From contig NZ_CP109328.1 in the NCBI RefSeq assembly GCF_035918155.1, forward strand, positions 620,001 to 684,000: DNA of 64,000 nucleotides, given 5' to 3'. Under the pieces are notes generated by a model, which worked only from the letters and a program-made list of their open reading frames with translations, had not been told where the DNA came from and ran no database searches. This DNA is from Streptomyces sp. NBC_01591. GTDB taxonomy: Bacteria > Actinomycetota > Actinomycetes > Streptomycetales > Streptomycetaceae. Numbering within the stretch: the first letter of the stretch is position 1; the number at the start of each line of letters is the position of its first letter. This document shows positions 17,621 through 26,538 of the stretch, one piece after another. The translations under genes and the position numbers were made by a program.

Positions 17621-17854
17621 TCAGTAGGCAGAGGTCTCGTCGGCTTGGATGACACGGAGGCCGTACTGGGCGTCGTCGGCCAGGACGGCGGCGTCGGCTT
17701 CGGTGAGGACGAGAAGGCCGGCTTCGGTGAGCCCGGCGAGGGCGGCGGCCCATTCCGGTGGCACCCTGTCGTGCGGGGATACGGACCCGGCGTAGAACGC
17801 CTGGAACAGCACAGTGGCGTCCATATCGGTGAGGACGTCGCGCTCAGCAAGCAC
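17621..17854 (-). CDS. Small hypothetical protein
   Basis: 77 residues, acidic, with alternating Ala/Leu helices (PPEWAAALAGLTEAGLLVLTEADAAVL). No signal peptide, Cys pair or known motif. Coding bias is plausible on this strand. It may instead be the C-terminal piece of a longer protein, because the window around it holds only decayed genes. I do not recognise it. Confidence 0.35.
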   Translation of the reverse strand: MLAERDVLTDMDATVLFQAFYAGSVSPHDRVPPEWAAALAGLTEAGLLVLTEADAAVLADDAQYGLRVIQADETSAY

Positions 17855-18084
17855 CCCGAGTTCGGGTACCTCACCCGCTCGGAACCCGAGCCGGACTGCA
17901 GCGCGGCTTCACCCCCGCAGCGTAAGCAACCGCTGTCCGGCATCAGGGGGACTTCAGTACACCGCTGGGCCCTCGGCCCCGTGGCTGTCGTAGGCTGACC
18001 ATCCGTGGACCGGTCCCAGCCATGCGGTGATCCGGTGAGCATTTTCCCGGCATACGGCACACGGACCCAGAGAGCGGCGCCCCG

Positions 18085-19914
18085 ATGACAGAGACAGCAC
18101 CTACCGCGCCAGGCTCCCCCTTCGGAGTCCTTGCTCCCGGCTCCGCCACCCCCGCCCTCGACTCGCCCGGAGCCCCCTGCCCCGGTACGGCGACCTGGCC
18201 TCAGCCCAGTCGGCCGGACAGGATGCACAGTCTGCTGGATGCCGTGATGAGTCTGGGGCGGGGCCTGGAACTGCCCGAGGTGCTCCGCGGGATCGTGGAG
18301 GCCGCAGTGACCCTGACCGACGCGGAGTACGGAGCGCTCGGCATTGTCGGTGACGGGCAGAAGCTGCTGGAGTTCCTGCCGGTCGGCATATCGGAGCAAC
18401 TCGCCGCCGTGATCGGCCAGACGCCGTGCGGACGCGGAATCCTCGGTGAGCTGATCCATCACCCGCAACCGCTGCGGCTCACCGATCTGAGCAGCCATCC
18501 GCGCAGCTTCGGATTTCCACCCCATCATCCCCCGATGCGCACCTTCCTCGGGGTGCCGGTGCGGGTTCGCGACGAGGTGTTCGGCAACCTCTACCTCACC
18601 GAGAAGCGGGGCGGGGTGAGCTTCGACGCCGACGACGAGGCGGTGCTGACCACCTTGTCGATCGCGGCCGGCGTCGCCATCGACAACGCCCGCATGTACG
18701 ACGAGAGCCGTCGCCGGGAGCGGCGTCTGGAGGCACTGGGCGAGATCACTCGCACCCTGCTCTCGGGGACGGACGCCGACGAGGTTCTGCAACTGATCGC
18801 CGAGCGGGCGATGGAGGTGGCGGGGGCCGACCGGGCCGCGATTCTGCTGCCGACGCCCCCCGTGTCGCTCTCCGGAGCTTCGGAGACATCCGGGGCTGAG
18901 GCACGTCTCACCGTTGCCGTCGCCCATGGCAGGGACTCCGAACGCGTGACAGGGTTGTCCGTACCCGCGCGGGGATCGCTGGCCGGTCTCGCCGCCCGTA
19001 CCGGGACACCGGTGCACTGCGCCGATGTCCGTACCGATCCCCGGGCCCACCCTTTCGGCGACGGTGCCGAGGACGGTCTGGGGCCGGTTGTGACGGTGCC
19101 TTTGCGGGTCGATACGGGGACAAGGGGCGCACTGCGCCTGGGGCGGCCGGTGGACCGCCCGCCGTTCGACGACACCGAGGTCGCGCTCGTCTCGGGCTTC
19201 GCCGACCAGGCGGCCATCGCCCTGGAACTGGCCCGTAGGCGGGCCGAGTCCGAGGAACTCGCCGTCATGCACGACCGGGACCGGATCGCCCGCGATCTGC
19301 ACGATCTGGCGATCCAGCGTCTCTTCGCGACCGGGATGACTCTCCAGAGCACCACGCGCGCCATCGCGGACCGGCCGGACGCGGCCGAGCGTGTCAGCCG
19401 GGCGGTGGACGATCTGGACACCACGATCCGGATCATCCGGTCCACCATCTTCGATCTGCGGACAGCGGACGGTTCGGGCCGCGACGGGCTGCGGCGCCGG
19501 ATGACGGAGACCGCTCACACGGCGGCACACGCCCTTGGCTTCCGGCCCTCCGTGCGGATCGACGGACCGGTGGACACCACGGTGCCGGACGAACTGGCCG
19601 AACACGTGGTGGCGGTCGCCGCCGAGGCGGTGTCCAACGCCTCTCGCCATGCCCATGCCACTTGTATCGCCATCGTACTGTCCGCCAACGACGCGGTGAC
19701 CCTGACCGTCACCGACAACGGCATCGGGATCCGGGACGGAGTCACGACCACTCCCGGGACACGGGCAGCGGTTGCTGACGATCCGGCAGCCGGGCGCCTC
19801 GGAGGGCTGGCCAACATGCGTACGCGGGCAGAGCTGTGCGGCGGCACACTGGCCGTCGAACGGCCGGCGGACGGCGGAACCCGGATCATCTGGCGCGTGC
19901 CGCTCCACGACTGA
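18085..19914 (+). CDS. GAF-domain sensor histidine kinase (DevS/DosS-like)
   Basis: 609 residues. Two GAF domains lie at about 65-205 and 225-390, then a HisKA_3-type dimerisation domain with H406 in RDLHDLAIQRLF and an HATPase domain (N-box EAVSNASRHAHAT, G-box DNGIGI, GLANMRTRAELCGG). This order is that of mycobacterial DevS/DosS, whose first GAF binds haem to sense O2, NO and CO. Haem binding here is not proven from sequence. It is cytosolic with no membrane helix. The convergent gene at 19929 encodes the matching response regulator, 14 bp away. Confidence 0.93.
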   Translation: MTETAPTAPGSPFGVLAPGSATPALDSPGAPCPGTATWPQPSRPDRMHSLLDAVMSLGRGLELPEVLRGIVEAAVTLTDAEYGALGIVGDGQKLLEFLPVGISEQLAAVIGQTPCGRGILGELIHHPQPLRLTDLSSHPRSFGFPPHHPPMRTFLGVPVRVRDEVFGNLYLTEKRGGVSFDADDEAVLTTLSIAAGVAIDNARMYDESRRRERRLEALGEITRTLLSGTDADEVLQLIAERAMEVAGADRAAILLPTPPVSLSGASETSGAEARLTVAVAHGRDSERVTGLSVPARGSLAGLAARTGTPVHCADVRTDPRAHPFGDGAEDGLGPVVTVPLRVDTGTRGALRLGRPVDRPPFDDTEVALVSGFADQAAIALELARRRAESEELAVMHDRDRIARDLHDLAIQRLFATGMTLQSTTRAIADRPDAAERVSRAVDDLDTTIRIIRSTIFDLRTADGSGRDGLRRRMTETAHTAAHALGFRPSVRIDGPVDTTVPDELAEHVVAVAAEAVSNASRHAHATCIAIVLSANDAVTLTVTDNGIGIRDGVTTTPGTRAAVADDPAAGRLGGLANMRTRAELCGGTLAVERPADGGTRIIWRVPLHD

Positions 19915-19928
19915 AGCTTGAGTGCCTG

Positions 19929-20675
19929 TCAGCTCCCCGGGACCGGGGGCCGCCGCTGGCGGTCCTTGAGCCGGCGGACGAGCATCGCGGCCTGGATCCG
20001 GCGGCCCACGCCCAGTTTGGCGAGAATCGAGGAGATGCGGTTCTTGACGGTCTTCTCGGCCAGGAAGAGACGCTCCGCGATCTCACGGTTGGTGAGGCCC
20101 TCGCCGATGAGATCCAGGATCTGCCGTTCCCTGGGCGTGAGCCGGTCCAGTTCCGATGTCTCGGACTCCTCGGCAGGGGTTCGCTGGGTGCCCCGCAGCC
20201 GTGACATCACGCGGGCGGTCGTCCGTGGATCGAGCATCGACGTGCCTGACGCGACCGTGCGTACGGCGGCGATCAGATCGGCCCCGTTGATCTGCTTCAG
20301 CACATACCCCGCAGCACCCGCCATGATGGCGTCGAACAGCGCCTCGTCGTCATCGAACGACGTCAGCATCAGGCAGGCGAGTTCGGGCATCAGGGCACGC
20401 AGTTCCCGGCATACCTCGATACCGGCGTGGTCACCGCCCTGGTCGTCGCCGAGGCGTACGTCCAGCACGGCGACCTGCGGCCTGCTGGCCGGTACGCGGG
20501 CCAGCGCCTCACGTGCGTTGGATGCCTCGCCGACGACCTCGATGCCGTCCTCGGCCTCCAGCAGATCGCGTACGCCGCGCCTCACGACCTCGTGGTCGTC
20601 GAGGATGAAGACGCGTACGGGGGCCGCAGACTGCGACGGGGTCGTGCTCAGTGGGGACTTCGCGGATTCGTTCAC
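19929..20675 (-). CDS. NarL-family response regulator (DevR/DosR-like)
   Basis: 248 residues from a GTG at 20675. The receiver domain has FILDDHEVVRRGV and the phospho-acceptor D72 in VAVLDVRL; K is in AAGYVLKQI. The C-terminal helix-turn-helix reads LTPREREQILDL-type text (LTPRERQILDLIGEGLTNRE) followed by LFLAEKTVKNRISSILAKLG, matching DevR/DosR recognition helices. The long upstream open frame (to 21602) is a shadow of the globin gene. It probably binds the palindrome at 20776-20793 in its own divergent promoter. Confidence 0.92.
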   Translation of the reverse strand: MNESAKSPLSTTPSQSAAPVRVFILDDHEVVRRGVRDLLEAEDGIEVVGEASNAREALARVPASRPQVAVLDVRLGDDQGGDHAGIEVCRELRALMPELACLMLTSFDDDEALFDAIMAGAAGYVLKQINGADLIAAVRTVASGTSMLDPRTTARVMSRLRGTQRTPAEESETSELDRLTPRERQILDLIGEGLTNREIAERLFLAEKTVKNRISSILAKLGVGRRIQAAMLVRRLKDRQRRPPVPGS

Positions 20676-20775
20676 ATCATGCTCGATCGGTTCGGGGAGA
20701 GGGCCTGAACCAGTATGTGCCCGTCCGCAGGCCTGCTCCCGCAGGGGTGCCACAGCATGGCAAACGGTGTTTGAA

Positions 20776-20793
20776 CAGGGCCGAAAGGCCCTG
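20776..20793. promoter_or_regulatory. Candidate DevR operator 1
   Basis: CAGGGCC-GAAA-GGCCCTG, a perfect 7+7-bp dyad with a 4-nt spacer, between the response-regulator start (20675, minus) and the flavohemoglobin-like start (20918, plus). A second copy with the same half-sites and spacing lies at 23501-23516. Binding by the DevR-like regulator is inference from repetition and position. Confidence 0.6.
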
Positions 20794-20917
20794 CCGCCAG
20801 GGCCGGTCAGCGGGCTGGACGCGGTGCCATACTGGGCGCCGCCAAGATCGTCCGGGCGCCACGGACATCTCCCTTTCCCGGCCACCCCACTGCGCTGCAC
20901 CGAGGAGTCACCGGCCC

Positions 20918-22255
20918 ATGAATACCCCGAGCGAGGACTACCACGCACTGCTCGCACGGCATGACGCGATGCGGCTGCGACGACGCATCCTGGCCCCGTC
21001 CGGCAGCCGTCCCGAACCGTGGAGCGCCAAGGCTCCGCAGGCGTACGACGGAACAGCCGACCAACTGCTGATCCACGACTCCCTACCACTGGTGAGCCCT
21101 CTGGAGGAACTGATCGACGAGCTGTACCGGCTTCTGTTCGAGCGGCATCCGTATCTACGGTCGCTGTTCCCCGAGTCGATGGCGTTCCAACAGGTCCATC
21201 TCGTTGGGATCTTCCGCTATCTGATCGACAATCTGCACCGCACGGACGAGATGATCGGCATCTTCGGGCAGTTGGGGCGCGACCATCGCAAACTCGGTGT
21301 GCGCCCCGCGCATTTCGAGGCCTTCGAGACGGCGCTGATCGAGGCTCTGCGCGTGCGCGCAGGCGCCCGGTGGACCAGTGGGCTGGAGTGCGCCTGGCTG
21401 CGGATGCTGCGGCTGGCTGTTTCGGCGATGGCCAGGGGCGCGGACGAGGCGATCGCCGAACCGCCCAGCTGGGAGGCGACAGTGACCTCGCACGAACTCC
21501 GCACGCCCGATCTCGCGGTGCTGCGGGTACGGCCCCATCAGCCCTACGCCTTCGAGGCCGGGCAGTACGCGTCCTTGGAGTCGCCGCTGCTGGAACAGGC
21601 ATGGCGTCCCTACTACCTGGCCCGTGCGCCGCATCCGGACGGTGAGCTGGAGTTCCATGTACGGGCCCGGGGCGCCGGAGGGGTGAGCGATGCGCTGGTG
21701 CACGGTACGCGGGAGGGCGGCGCCGTCCGTCTCAGCGCCCCGCGCGGCGCGCTGGCGCTGCCCGATGACATTCCGTCCGCAGACATTCTGCTGATCGCCT
21801 CCGGTACAGGCTGGGCTCCGATGAAGGCGCTGCTCCAGCAGATGGACGCCGACCGGTCCCGTGCGCACCAGGTACGGCTGCTGCTGGGTCTCGCCGCGCC
21901 GGAGGAATGGGCGGCGCCCGAAGAATTGTACGACGCGGCGTATCTGGAGGCGTTGCGGCGCGGACGCCCCTGGCTGACCGTCATCACGGCTGATGCGGCG
22001 GCTGCTCGCTTCGCAGGGGCCGGGCTGCGGGCCCTGAACGGAATACTGACCCCGCATCCCGGGGCCGCCGCCCGGCAGCACGCCTTCCTGGCCCTGGCTC
22101 CCGAGGCCTCCACGACCGGGCCGGTGCGGGCCATCGCCGCGCGGCTGGCCGCCGCCGGAGTGCCGGCCGCGCACATCCATCACGAGACCACCGGCATCGT
22201 CGCGGTCACAGAAACGTCTGCCAGTACGACCAGAACCGGGTTGCTATCAGCATGA
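20918..22255 (+). CDS. Flavohemoglobin-like protein (globin plus FAD/NAD reductase)
   Basis: 445 residues, ATG at 20918 after CGAGGAG. The globin domain (about 45-170) has the proximal His in GRDHRKLG. The FAD-binding barrel starts near 185 with FEAGQYASL and WRPYYLARAP (an R-x-Y-S-like motif reading RPYYLA) and the NAD domain has IASGTGWAPMKALL. It would be expected to oxidise NO to nitrate or reduce oxygen species with NAD(P)H. The N-terminal 45 residues are extra compared with typical flavohemoglobins. Control by the DevS/DevR pair is likely. The last 50 bp overlap the convergent VKOR gene. Confidence 0.87.
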   Translation: MNTPSEDYHALLARHDAMRLRRRILAPSGSRPEPWSAKAPQAYDGTADQLLIHDSLPLVSPLEELIDELYRLLFERHPYLRSLFPESMAFQQVHLVGIFRYLIDNLHRTDEMIGIFGQLGRDHRKLGVRPAHFEAFETALIEALRVRAGARWTSGLECAWLRMLRLAVSAMARGADEAIAEPPSWEATVTSHELRTPDLAVLRVRPHQPYAFEAGQYASLESPLLEQAWRPYYLARAPHPDGELEFHVRARGAGGVSDALVHGTREGGAVRLSAPRGALALPDDIPSADILLIASGTGWAPMKALLQQMDADRSRAHQVRLLLGLAAPEEWAAPEELYDAAYLEALRRGRPWLTVITADAAAARFAGAGLRALNGILTPHPGAAARQHAFLALAPEASTTGPVRAIAARLAAAGVPAAHIHHETTGIVAVTETSASTTRTGLLSA

Positions 22256-22886
22256 CGATGGCCAGGCACCAGGTCACCGGCACCACGAGCGGGAACTCCA
22301 GCACCGCCGCGACCAGGGCGCGTGGGGCGGGCAGGACGCCATGGCGCAGATTGTGCACCGTGGTGTGCCAGAACATGAAGATGGTGGCCCCCCACACGAG
22401 CACGCACCACAGGCAGAGGGCGCCTATGTCGTACAACGCCTGCGTCATCAGCCACATGCAGAAGCCGACGCCGAACAGCGTGCCGAGGTTCAGCCCCAAC
22501 CAGTACCAGTGCCGATAGCTTGCGCCTGCAAGCAGGCCCGCGCCGGTCCCCATCACCACCCCGAAGGCGACCAGCCCGATGAGCGGGTTGGGAAAGCCGA
22601 ACACCGACGCCTGCTCGCTGCGCATCACATTCGTGCAGGACACCACGGGGCTCAGCGAGCAGGCGGGCACGAAGCCGGGGTCGGCGAGCAGTGCGAACTT
22701 GTCGATCGTGATGACGAACGAACCGAGCAGCCCGAGCGCGGCGGTGATCACCAACAGCCACCCGAACCCCCGCCTCGCCCCGGCACACTCCCGGTCGTAG
22801 CGCGTCGCGGACGCACCGGCGCAGACCCGGTGGTCGGCCTCGGGTCCTTCCGCCGCCCGCCCTGCCCCATGCTCCGACAGTTTCAT
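22206..22886 (-). CDS. Vitamin K epoxide reductase (VKOR) family membrane protein
   Basis: 226 residues with five hydrophobic segments. PVVSCTNVMRSEQASVFGFPNPLIGL holds the loop Cys, Ser and the signature N-P-L-x-G; the active-site pair is CLWC in IGALCLWCVLVWG near 165. VKOR homologues re-oxidise DsbA-like thiol oxidases in the periplasm or membrane face, using quinone. Here it is in the redox/hypoxia-type locus and overlaps the upstream gene by 4 bp, so both share a transcript. Confidence 0.92.
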   Translation of the reverse strand: MKLSEHGAGRAAEGPEADHRVCAGASATRYDRECAGARRGFGWLLVITAALGLLGSFVITIDKFALLADPGFVPACSLSPVVSCTNVMRSEQASVFGFPNPLIGLVAFGVVMGTGAGLLAGASYRHWYWLGLNLGTLFGVGFCMWLMTQALYDIGALCLWCVLVWGATIFMFWHTTVHNLRHGVLPAPRALVAAVLEFPLVVPVTWCLAIVMLIATRFWSYWQTFL

Positions 22887-23365
22887 GTCCGCCCCCGTAC
22901 GGAACCGTCCGGCCAGACGACCTCCACCGGAATTCCTCGCGCACGCGCGAAGGCAACCAGATGTGCGGTGGCGTCCCGGCCGTCCGACGGCGATCCGTCC
23001 CACACGGCGAGCACGGTCCGGCACGTCTCCACCAGACGTTCATCGGCGCTGACACACGCGTTGCGGTCGGCCGGATCGAAAGCCAGCAGCCGTACGTGTT
23101 CGGCCAGGACCAGCAGTTCGCCCGCGGCCGACCGGTCCCGCTCGGGCAGCACTGCGGGAACAGCTCCCTGGGTCGGCAGCAGCACTGTCAGCTTCCGCCC
23201 GGCCTCCCGGGCGGCCCGCCCGAACACCAGCGGCAGCCCCGCCCCGACCCGTACCAAGGCAGCCGCACCCTCTGCCAAGCGGTCCAGCCGCGCTCTCAGT
23301 TCAGCTTCCACCAGTTCCAGGGTTCTGTTGCCGAGGTCTCTGTGCCCGACGACTGCGATCACCAC
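22883..23365 (-). CDS. Rossmann-like nucleotide-sensing (SLOG-type) protein
   Basis: 160 residues from GTG at 23365, preceded by a near-perfect AGGAGGG. IAVVGHRDL at the N-terminus, LVRVGAGLPLVFGRAAREAG, LTVLLPTQG and TVLAVWDGSP form the strand-loop pattern of a small Rossmann/SLOG-like fold; such domains bind nucleotides. The first loop has VVGHRD where SLOG proteins usually carry a G-x-R turn. The longer open frame upstream is Pro/Arg-rich and non-family. Function unknown; its coupling to the VKOR gene suggests a stress role. Confidence 0.6.
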   Translation of the reverse strand: MVIAVVGHRDLGNRTLELVEAELRARLDRLAEGAAALVRVGAGLPLVFGRAAREAGRKLTVLLPTQGAVPAVLPERDRSAAGELLVLAEHVRLLAFDPADRNACVSADERLVETCRTVLAVWDGSPSDGRDATAHLVAFARARGIPVEVVWPDGSVRGRT

Positions 23366-23500
23366 GATTCCCTCCTGCGCGCACCCGCGCCGTCCGAACG
23401 CTCGCGCATGCCACGGACCGGCCCGGCCCGGGAGGCGATACCGGACCGGCCCGCAGCATGCGATGTACTGCAGTGAACCCATCGGAGGTCCGACGCCGCT

Positions 23501-23516
23501 AGGGCCGTTCGGCCCT
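23501..23516. promoter_or_regulatory. Candidate DevR operator 2
   Basis: AGGGCC-GTTC-GGCCCT, a 6+6-bp dyad with a 4-nt spacer, centred between the divergent starts at 23365 and 23585. Half-sites and spacing are those of the site at 20776-20793. The two sites thus sit in the two divergent promoters of one functional group. Confidence 0.6.
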
Positions 23517-23584
23517 GGCGTGGGGGCGGCGTCACACGTTGTACTCGTGCGGCAGGTGAGCAGACCAGGAGACGAGGCAGCCCC

Positions 23585-24091
23585 ATGAGCCACTCATGCC
23601 ATCAGCCGCCCCAGCCATCCGTGCGCACGGCTGTGACCACACCATCGGAGGCGGCACCGTTTTCGGGTTCGGCGGCCACCGGGACGCGCAGCACGGTCGA
23701 GTTGACAGGTACCCAGGCACTGAGCCTGCTCGGCGGGGCGTCGCTCGGGCGGATCGTCTTCACGCAGCACGCGCTGCCCGCCATCCGACTGGTGAACCAT
23801 CTGCTGGACCACGGTCAGATCGTCATCCTGACCCATGAGGACTCGGATCTGTTCGCCCAGGCCCGCAACCATGGCGATCGGGGAGTCGTGGTCGCCTACC
23901 AGGCCGACGACATCGATCCGCTGACTCATCTGGGCTGGAGTGTCGTCGCCACGGGGTACTGTCGCCCGGTCGCTGATCCGGACGCGCTGACACGCTACCA
24001 GCGGCTGCTCCGCCCCTGGTCGGGCCCGGCGATGAACTGTGCGGTACGCATCCGTCCACATCTGGTCACCGGAATCCGACTGGCCGTCTGA
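23585..24091 (+). CDS. Pyridoxamine 5'-phosphate oxidase-like (split-barrel flavin) protein
   Basis: 168 residues. LLGGASLGRIVFTQHALPAIRLVNHLL is the first half of the FMN-binding split barrel, followed by VVVAYQADDIDPLTHLGWSVVATGYCRPV. Such proteins in actinomycetes bind FMN, F420 or haem and are common in DosR regulons. The 40-residue N-terminal tail is low-complexity Thr/Ser/Ala. Its own palindrome lies 69 bp upstream. Confidence 0.83.
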   Translation: MSHSCHQPPQPSVRTAVTTPSEAAPFSGSAATGTRSTVELTGTQALSLLGGASLGRIVFTQHALPAIRLVNHLLDHGQIVILTHEDSDLFAQARNHGDRGVVVAYQADDIDPLTHLGWSVVATGYCRPVADPDALTRYQRLLRPWSGPAMNCAVRIRPHLVTGIRLAV

Positions 24092-24461
24092 CACCGTCCT
24101 TGCACGCGGCGAGTCGGCCCACGCGTGCTGCGGACCGTGGCCGTGGACCCGAGCGGCCGTAGCCCGGAGTGAGAGGCCCCGGCGGGGAACGGCACGTCGG
24201 GACATCTTCGGCACGGCCTGTTTCAGTGGGTGGTGGCCCAAGGCGCCGTCACGGCCACAGGACGGTGGTCGGTGTCGGCACGGTGACCGGGAGGCGGGGG
24301 TTGATACTGGTGGGCGCGCGTAATCGTCTGTCGCCAGTTGTCGGGGGAAGCGAGGGCGATGGTAACCGCGTGTAGTGAAAGCAGCTCGTGGCCCGTTGCC
24401 TTGTCCAGGCCGGCGTGGGCGGTGCCGCCGAGTGTGTTCGGCGGCTTCCCTGCCTTGATGC
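24092..24461. other. Gene-free stretch
   Basis: About 370 bp between the PPOX-like gene and the convergent GNAT gene. I see no frame with convincing coding bias, no strong hairpin and no repeat. Confidence 0.5.
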
Positions 24462-24971
24462 TCAGTTGTGAGTCACCGAGGGGGTGTTGAACGAGATCCA
24501 GATGTCAGGAGGCAAGTCGGGCCGACCGGGTATCGGTCTGCGTTCCTCGGTCCACGCCTCGTCGGCGATCTCCGTGGCGACGCGACGCCAGAAGTGCACC
24601 GCGGCGATGTTGGCATCCTGAAATGCGACTTCCCACGAGCCCGGGTGCCTGGCCGTGATCTCCTGAACAGCGTGCAGCCCGATCCCTGTCCGCCGTGCCC
24701 CGCGCACCACGAAAAAGCTGTTCAGCACGCGCGTCGGGTCCGTCAAACTGCGGACGAACGCGAATCCGGCAGGGCTGTCACCGCTTGTGAGGAGGTATGG
24801 CGCCCAGTCGGGCTCAGAGAAGGCCATGTGGAGCCGGTCGCTGCGGAAGGTTCCGTCAGCGTTGGGCAGCAGACTGTGGAACTCCGACATGTCATGGCGG
24901 AACATCAGCCACAGCCGCTCCACTACGGGACGGTCGGCGATGCCTGCGAGGCGAATGGATACGTCTGGCAC
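24462..24971 (-). CDS. GNAT-family N-acetyltransferase
   Basis: 169 residues. GNAT pattern: N-terminal strand VSIRLAGIADRPVVERL, then LNSFFVVRGARRTGIGLHAVQEI with the acetyl-CoA pyrophosphate loop R-R-T-G-I-G, and WEVAFQDANIAAVHFWRRV as motif B. Substrate unknown. It stands alone between a gene-free stretch and mobile-element debris. Confidence 0.85.
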   Translation of the reverse strand: MPDVSIRLAGIADRPVVERLWLMFRHDMSEFHSLLPNADGTFRSDRLHMAFSEPDWAPYLLTSGDSPAGFAFVRSLTDPTRVLNSFFVVRGARRTGIGLHAVQEITARHPGSWEVAFQDANIAAVHFWRRVATEIADEAWTEERRPIPGRPDLPPDIWISFNTPSVTHN

Positions 24972-25219
24972 GAGACTCCTTTGCAGAGGTGGTCAACCGG
25001 CGCGCTCCGCATGCCCGGATCGGCGATGCCCAGGCTCGGGGCTGACGCCCGTTCAATCAGCGCTGTTCCCCGGACAAGCGGCCCCAGGGCAGGAAAAAAG
25101 CCTCCCCGGCGGATGTTGTATCCGGGCCAGGAAGGCTCACTACTGGCGGAGATCTTAGCAGGTGAGTGCGCGAGCCTGCCCTTCGCATGACCGCGGGCAC
25201 AGGTCTGGCGCGCGCATGG

Positions 25220-25555
25220 TCACCGTGTGTGGTCGCCTTGGGCGTAGCGGCTCCATGTCCCGCCGGTCTCCTTGAGGAGCCGGGTGGTGGTCTTGTCGTG
25301 GTAACCGAGAGCGTCCGCGACGACGGGTGCGGGAAGTTCGAGGAGTTGCTGCCGGATGGCGGCACCGCGGGCGGCGGTCGGGATGCCGACCTTGTTCAGG
25401 AGCGCGGACAGGTGGTGAGAGCCGAGCGGCTGGCCGGTCCGGCGGCCGGGGAAGAGCCATCGGGATGCCGGGTTGGTGGCGGTGTTCATGTTGCCGCGGT
25501 TCGGGATGTGCTCCAGCTGCAGGGCGGCGACCGATGCAGGAACGGGCGAGGGCGG
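25220..25555 (-). pseudogene. Tyrosine-recombinase-like protein, C-terminal fragment
   Basis: The visible part reads NPASRWLFPGRRTGQPL, LLNKVGIPTAARGAAIRQQLLE and ADALGYHDKTTTRLLKETGGTWSRYAQGDH, the standard C-terminus of a Streptomyces phage-integrase-like protein. The frame continues upstream of the Met at 25489 (LQLEHIPNRGN) until about 25555, where it runs into unrelated DNA. The N-terminal two thirds are gone, so no activity is expected. Confidence 0.75.
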
Positions 25556-25676
25556 CTCGCCGAGCCGCAGAGCCGGACGGCATCAAGGCTGAGCAGGTCA
25601 CTCCACACCTCACCAGGAGTCTCCTCGGTATCCCGCCCCAATTGCGGCGGACGCTCACCCGGGACCGGGCCGGGAG

Positions 25677-25949
25677 ATGGCCGAGCACCAGGCCATCACC
25701 GCCGAGACCGGAATGCCGATCTACCTCTGCAAGCCGCGGAGCCCATGGCAGCGCGGCACCAATGAGAACACCAACCGGCTGCTTCGGCAGTACCTCCCCA
25801 AGGGCGCGGACCTCCGCACGTTCAGCCAGGCCGACCTGGACGCCATCGCCCATGAGCTCAACCATCGTCCGCGCAAGACCCATGGCTATCGCACTCCGGC
25901 AGAGGTCTACGCTGGCCTTCTGAACAGCGGTGATGCGCTGACCGCTTGA
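25677..25949 (+). pseudogene. IS30-family transposase C-terminal fragment
   Basis: The frame gives MPIYLCKPRSPWQRGTNENT, NRLLRQYLPKG and ELNHRPRKTHGYRTPAEVY, the end of the IS30 DDE domain including its Glu in NEN. The first two thirds are absent. It ends 10 bp before the resolvase fragment. Confidence 0.85.
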
Positions 25950-25959
25950 GCTCGCCATC

Positions 25960-26373
25960 TGAGAAGGCGACCAATTCGTCATCACCAAACTTGACCGGTT
26001 TGGTCGATCCCTTGAAGATCTGCTCGCGCTCTCCCACAAGCTTGATGAGGGCGGCGTCGGCCTCACGGTCCTTGATCAGGGGATCGAAACCTCTACTCCT
26101 GTCGGCCGGATGTTCTTCCAAATCCTGGGGGCAGTGGCGGAGTTCGAGCACTCGCTTATGTCGCAGCGCACGATGGACGGAGTTGCTGCGACCAGGGCTC
26201 GCGGGCGCACCGGCGGGCAGAAGCCGAAGCTCCGCCCTCGCCAGATCCAGCTCGCCCGGGAGATGTACGACGAGCTCGGCCCGGACGGCAAGCGCAAGTA
26301 CACCGTGCAGCACATCGCCGAAGAGTTCGGCGTCAGTCGGCCCACCATCTACCGGCACCTGGAGAAGACGTGA
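25960..26373 (+). pseudogene. Serine resolvase/invertase lacking its N-terminus
   Basis: The frame opens directly in FVITKLDRFGRSLEDL, a core catalytic-domain motif, followed by TSTPVGRMFFQILGAVAEFEHSLMSQR and a C-terminal Hin-type helix-turn-helix (YTVQHIAEEFGVSRPTIYRHLEKT). The first 50-60 residues with the catalytic Ser are missing, cut at the junction with the IS30 fragment. The Met at 26110 is an internal residue, not a start. Confidence 0.85.
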
Positions 26374-26389
26374 CAGCGGTCGCCACCCA

Positions 26390-26500
26390 GAGCCCGTCAA
26401 GTCCTGCCGGGGCTGCTCCGAGGTAAAGCCGGCCGAGGAGTTCTACCGCCACCAAGGAGGTCGGCACCCTCCAGGGGAGGTCATGCGGGCGAGCGCAGAT
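26390..26500 (+). pseudogene. Possible zinc-ribbon (HNH-associated) fragment
   Basis: A short frame reads VKSCRGCSEVKPAEEFYRHQGGR, which resembles the C-x2-C start of phage-type zinc-ribbon or HNH proteins (C-x-x-C-x4-KP-x2-EFYRH). After this it loses the pattern, so only the first knuckle remains. Weak evidence. Confidence 0.3.
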
Positions 26501-26538
26501 CCGCCATCTGCGGGCCCGCGCCCAACGTCTCCACCTGA

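Noticed and set aside
17967..17979. Third DevR-type palindrome upstream of the kinase
   Set aside because: Half-sites are only 5 bp and the spacer is 3 nt, so it is not listed as a feature; mentioned only as a weak hint.
17566..19908. 780-residue minus-strand ORF opposite the sensor kinase
   Set aside because: No domain; the plus strand has a complete GAF-GAF-HisKA-HATPase protein.
25155..26066. 303-residue minus ORF
   Set aside because: It is a wrong-frame reading through the integrase, IS30 and resolvase fragments.
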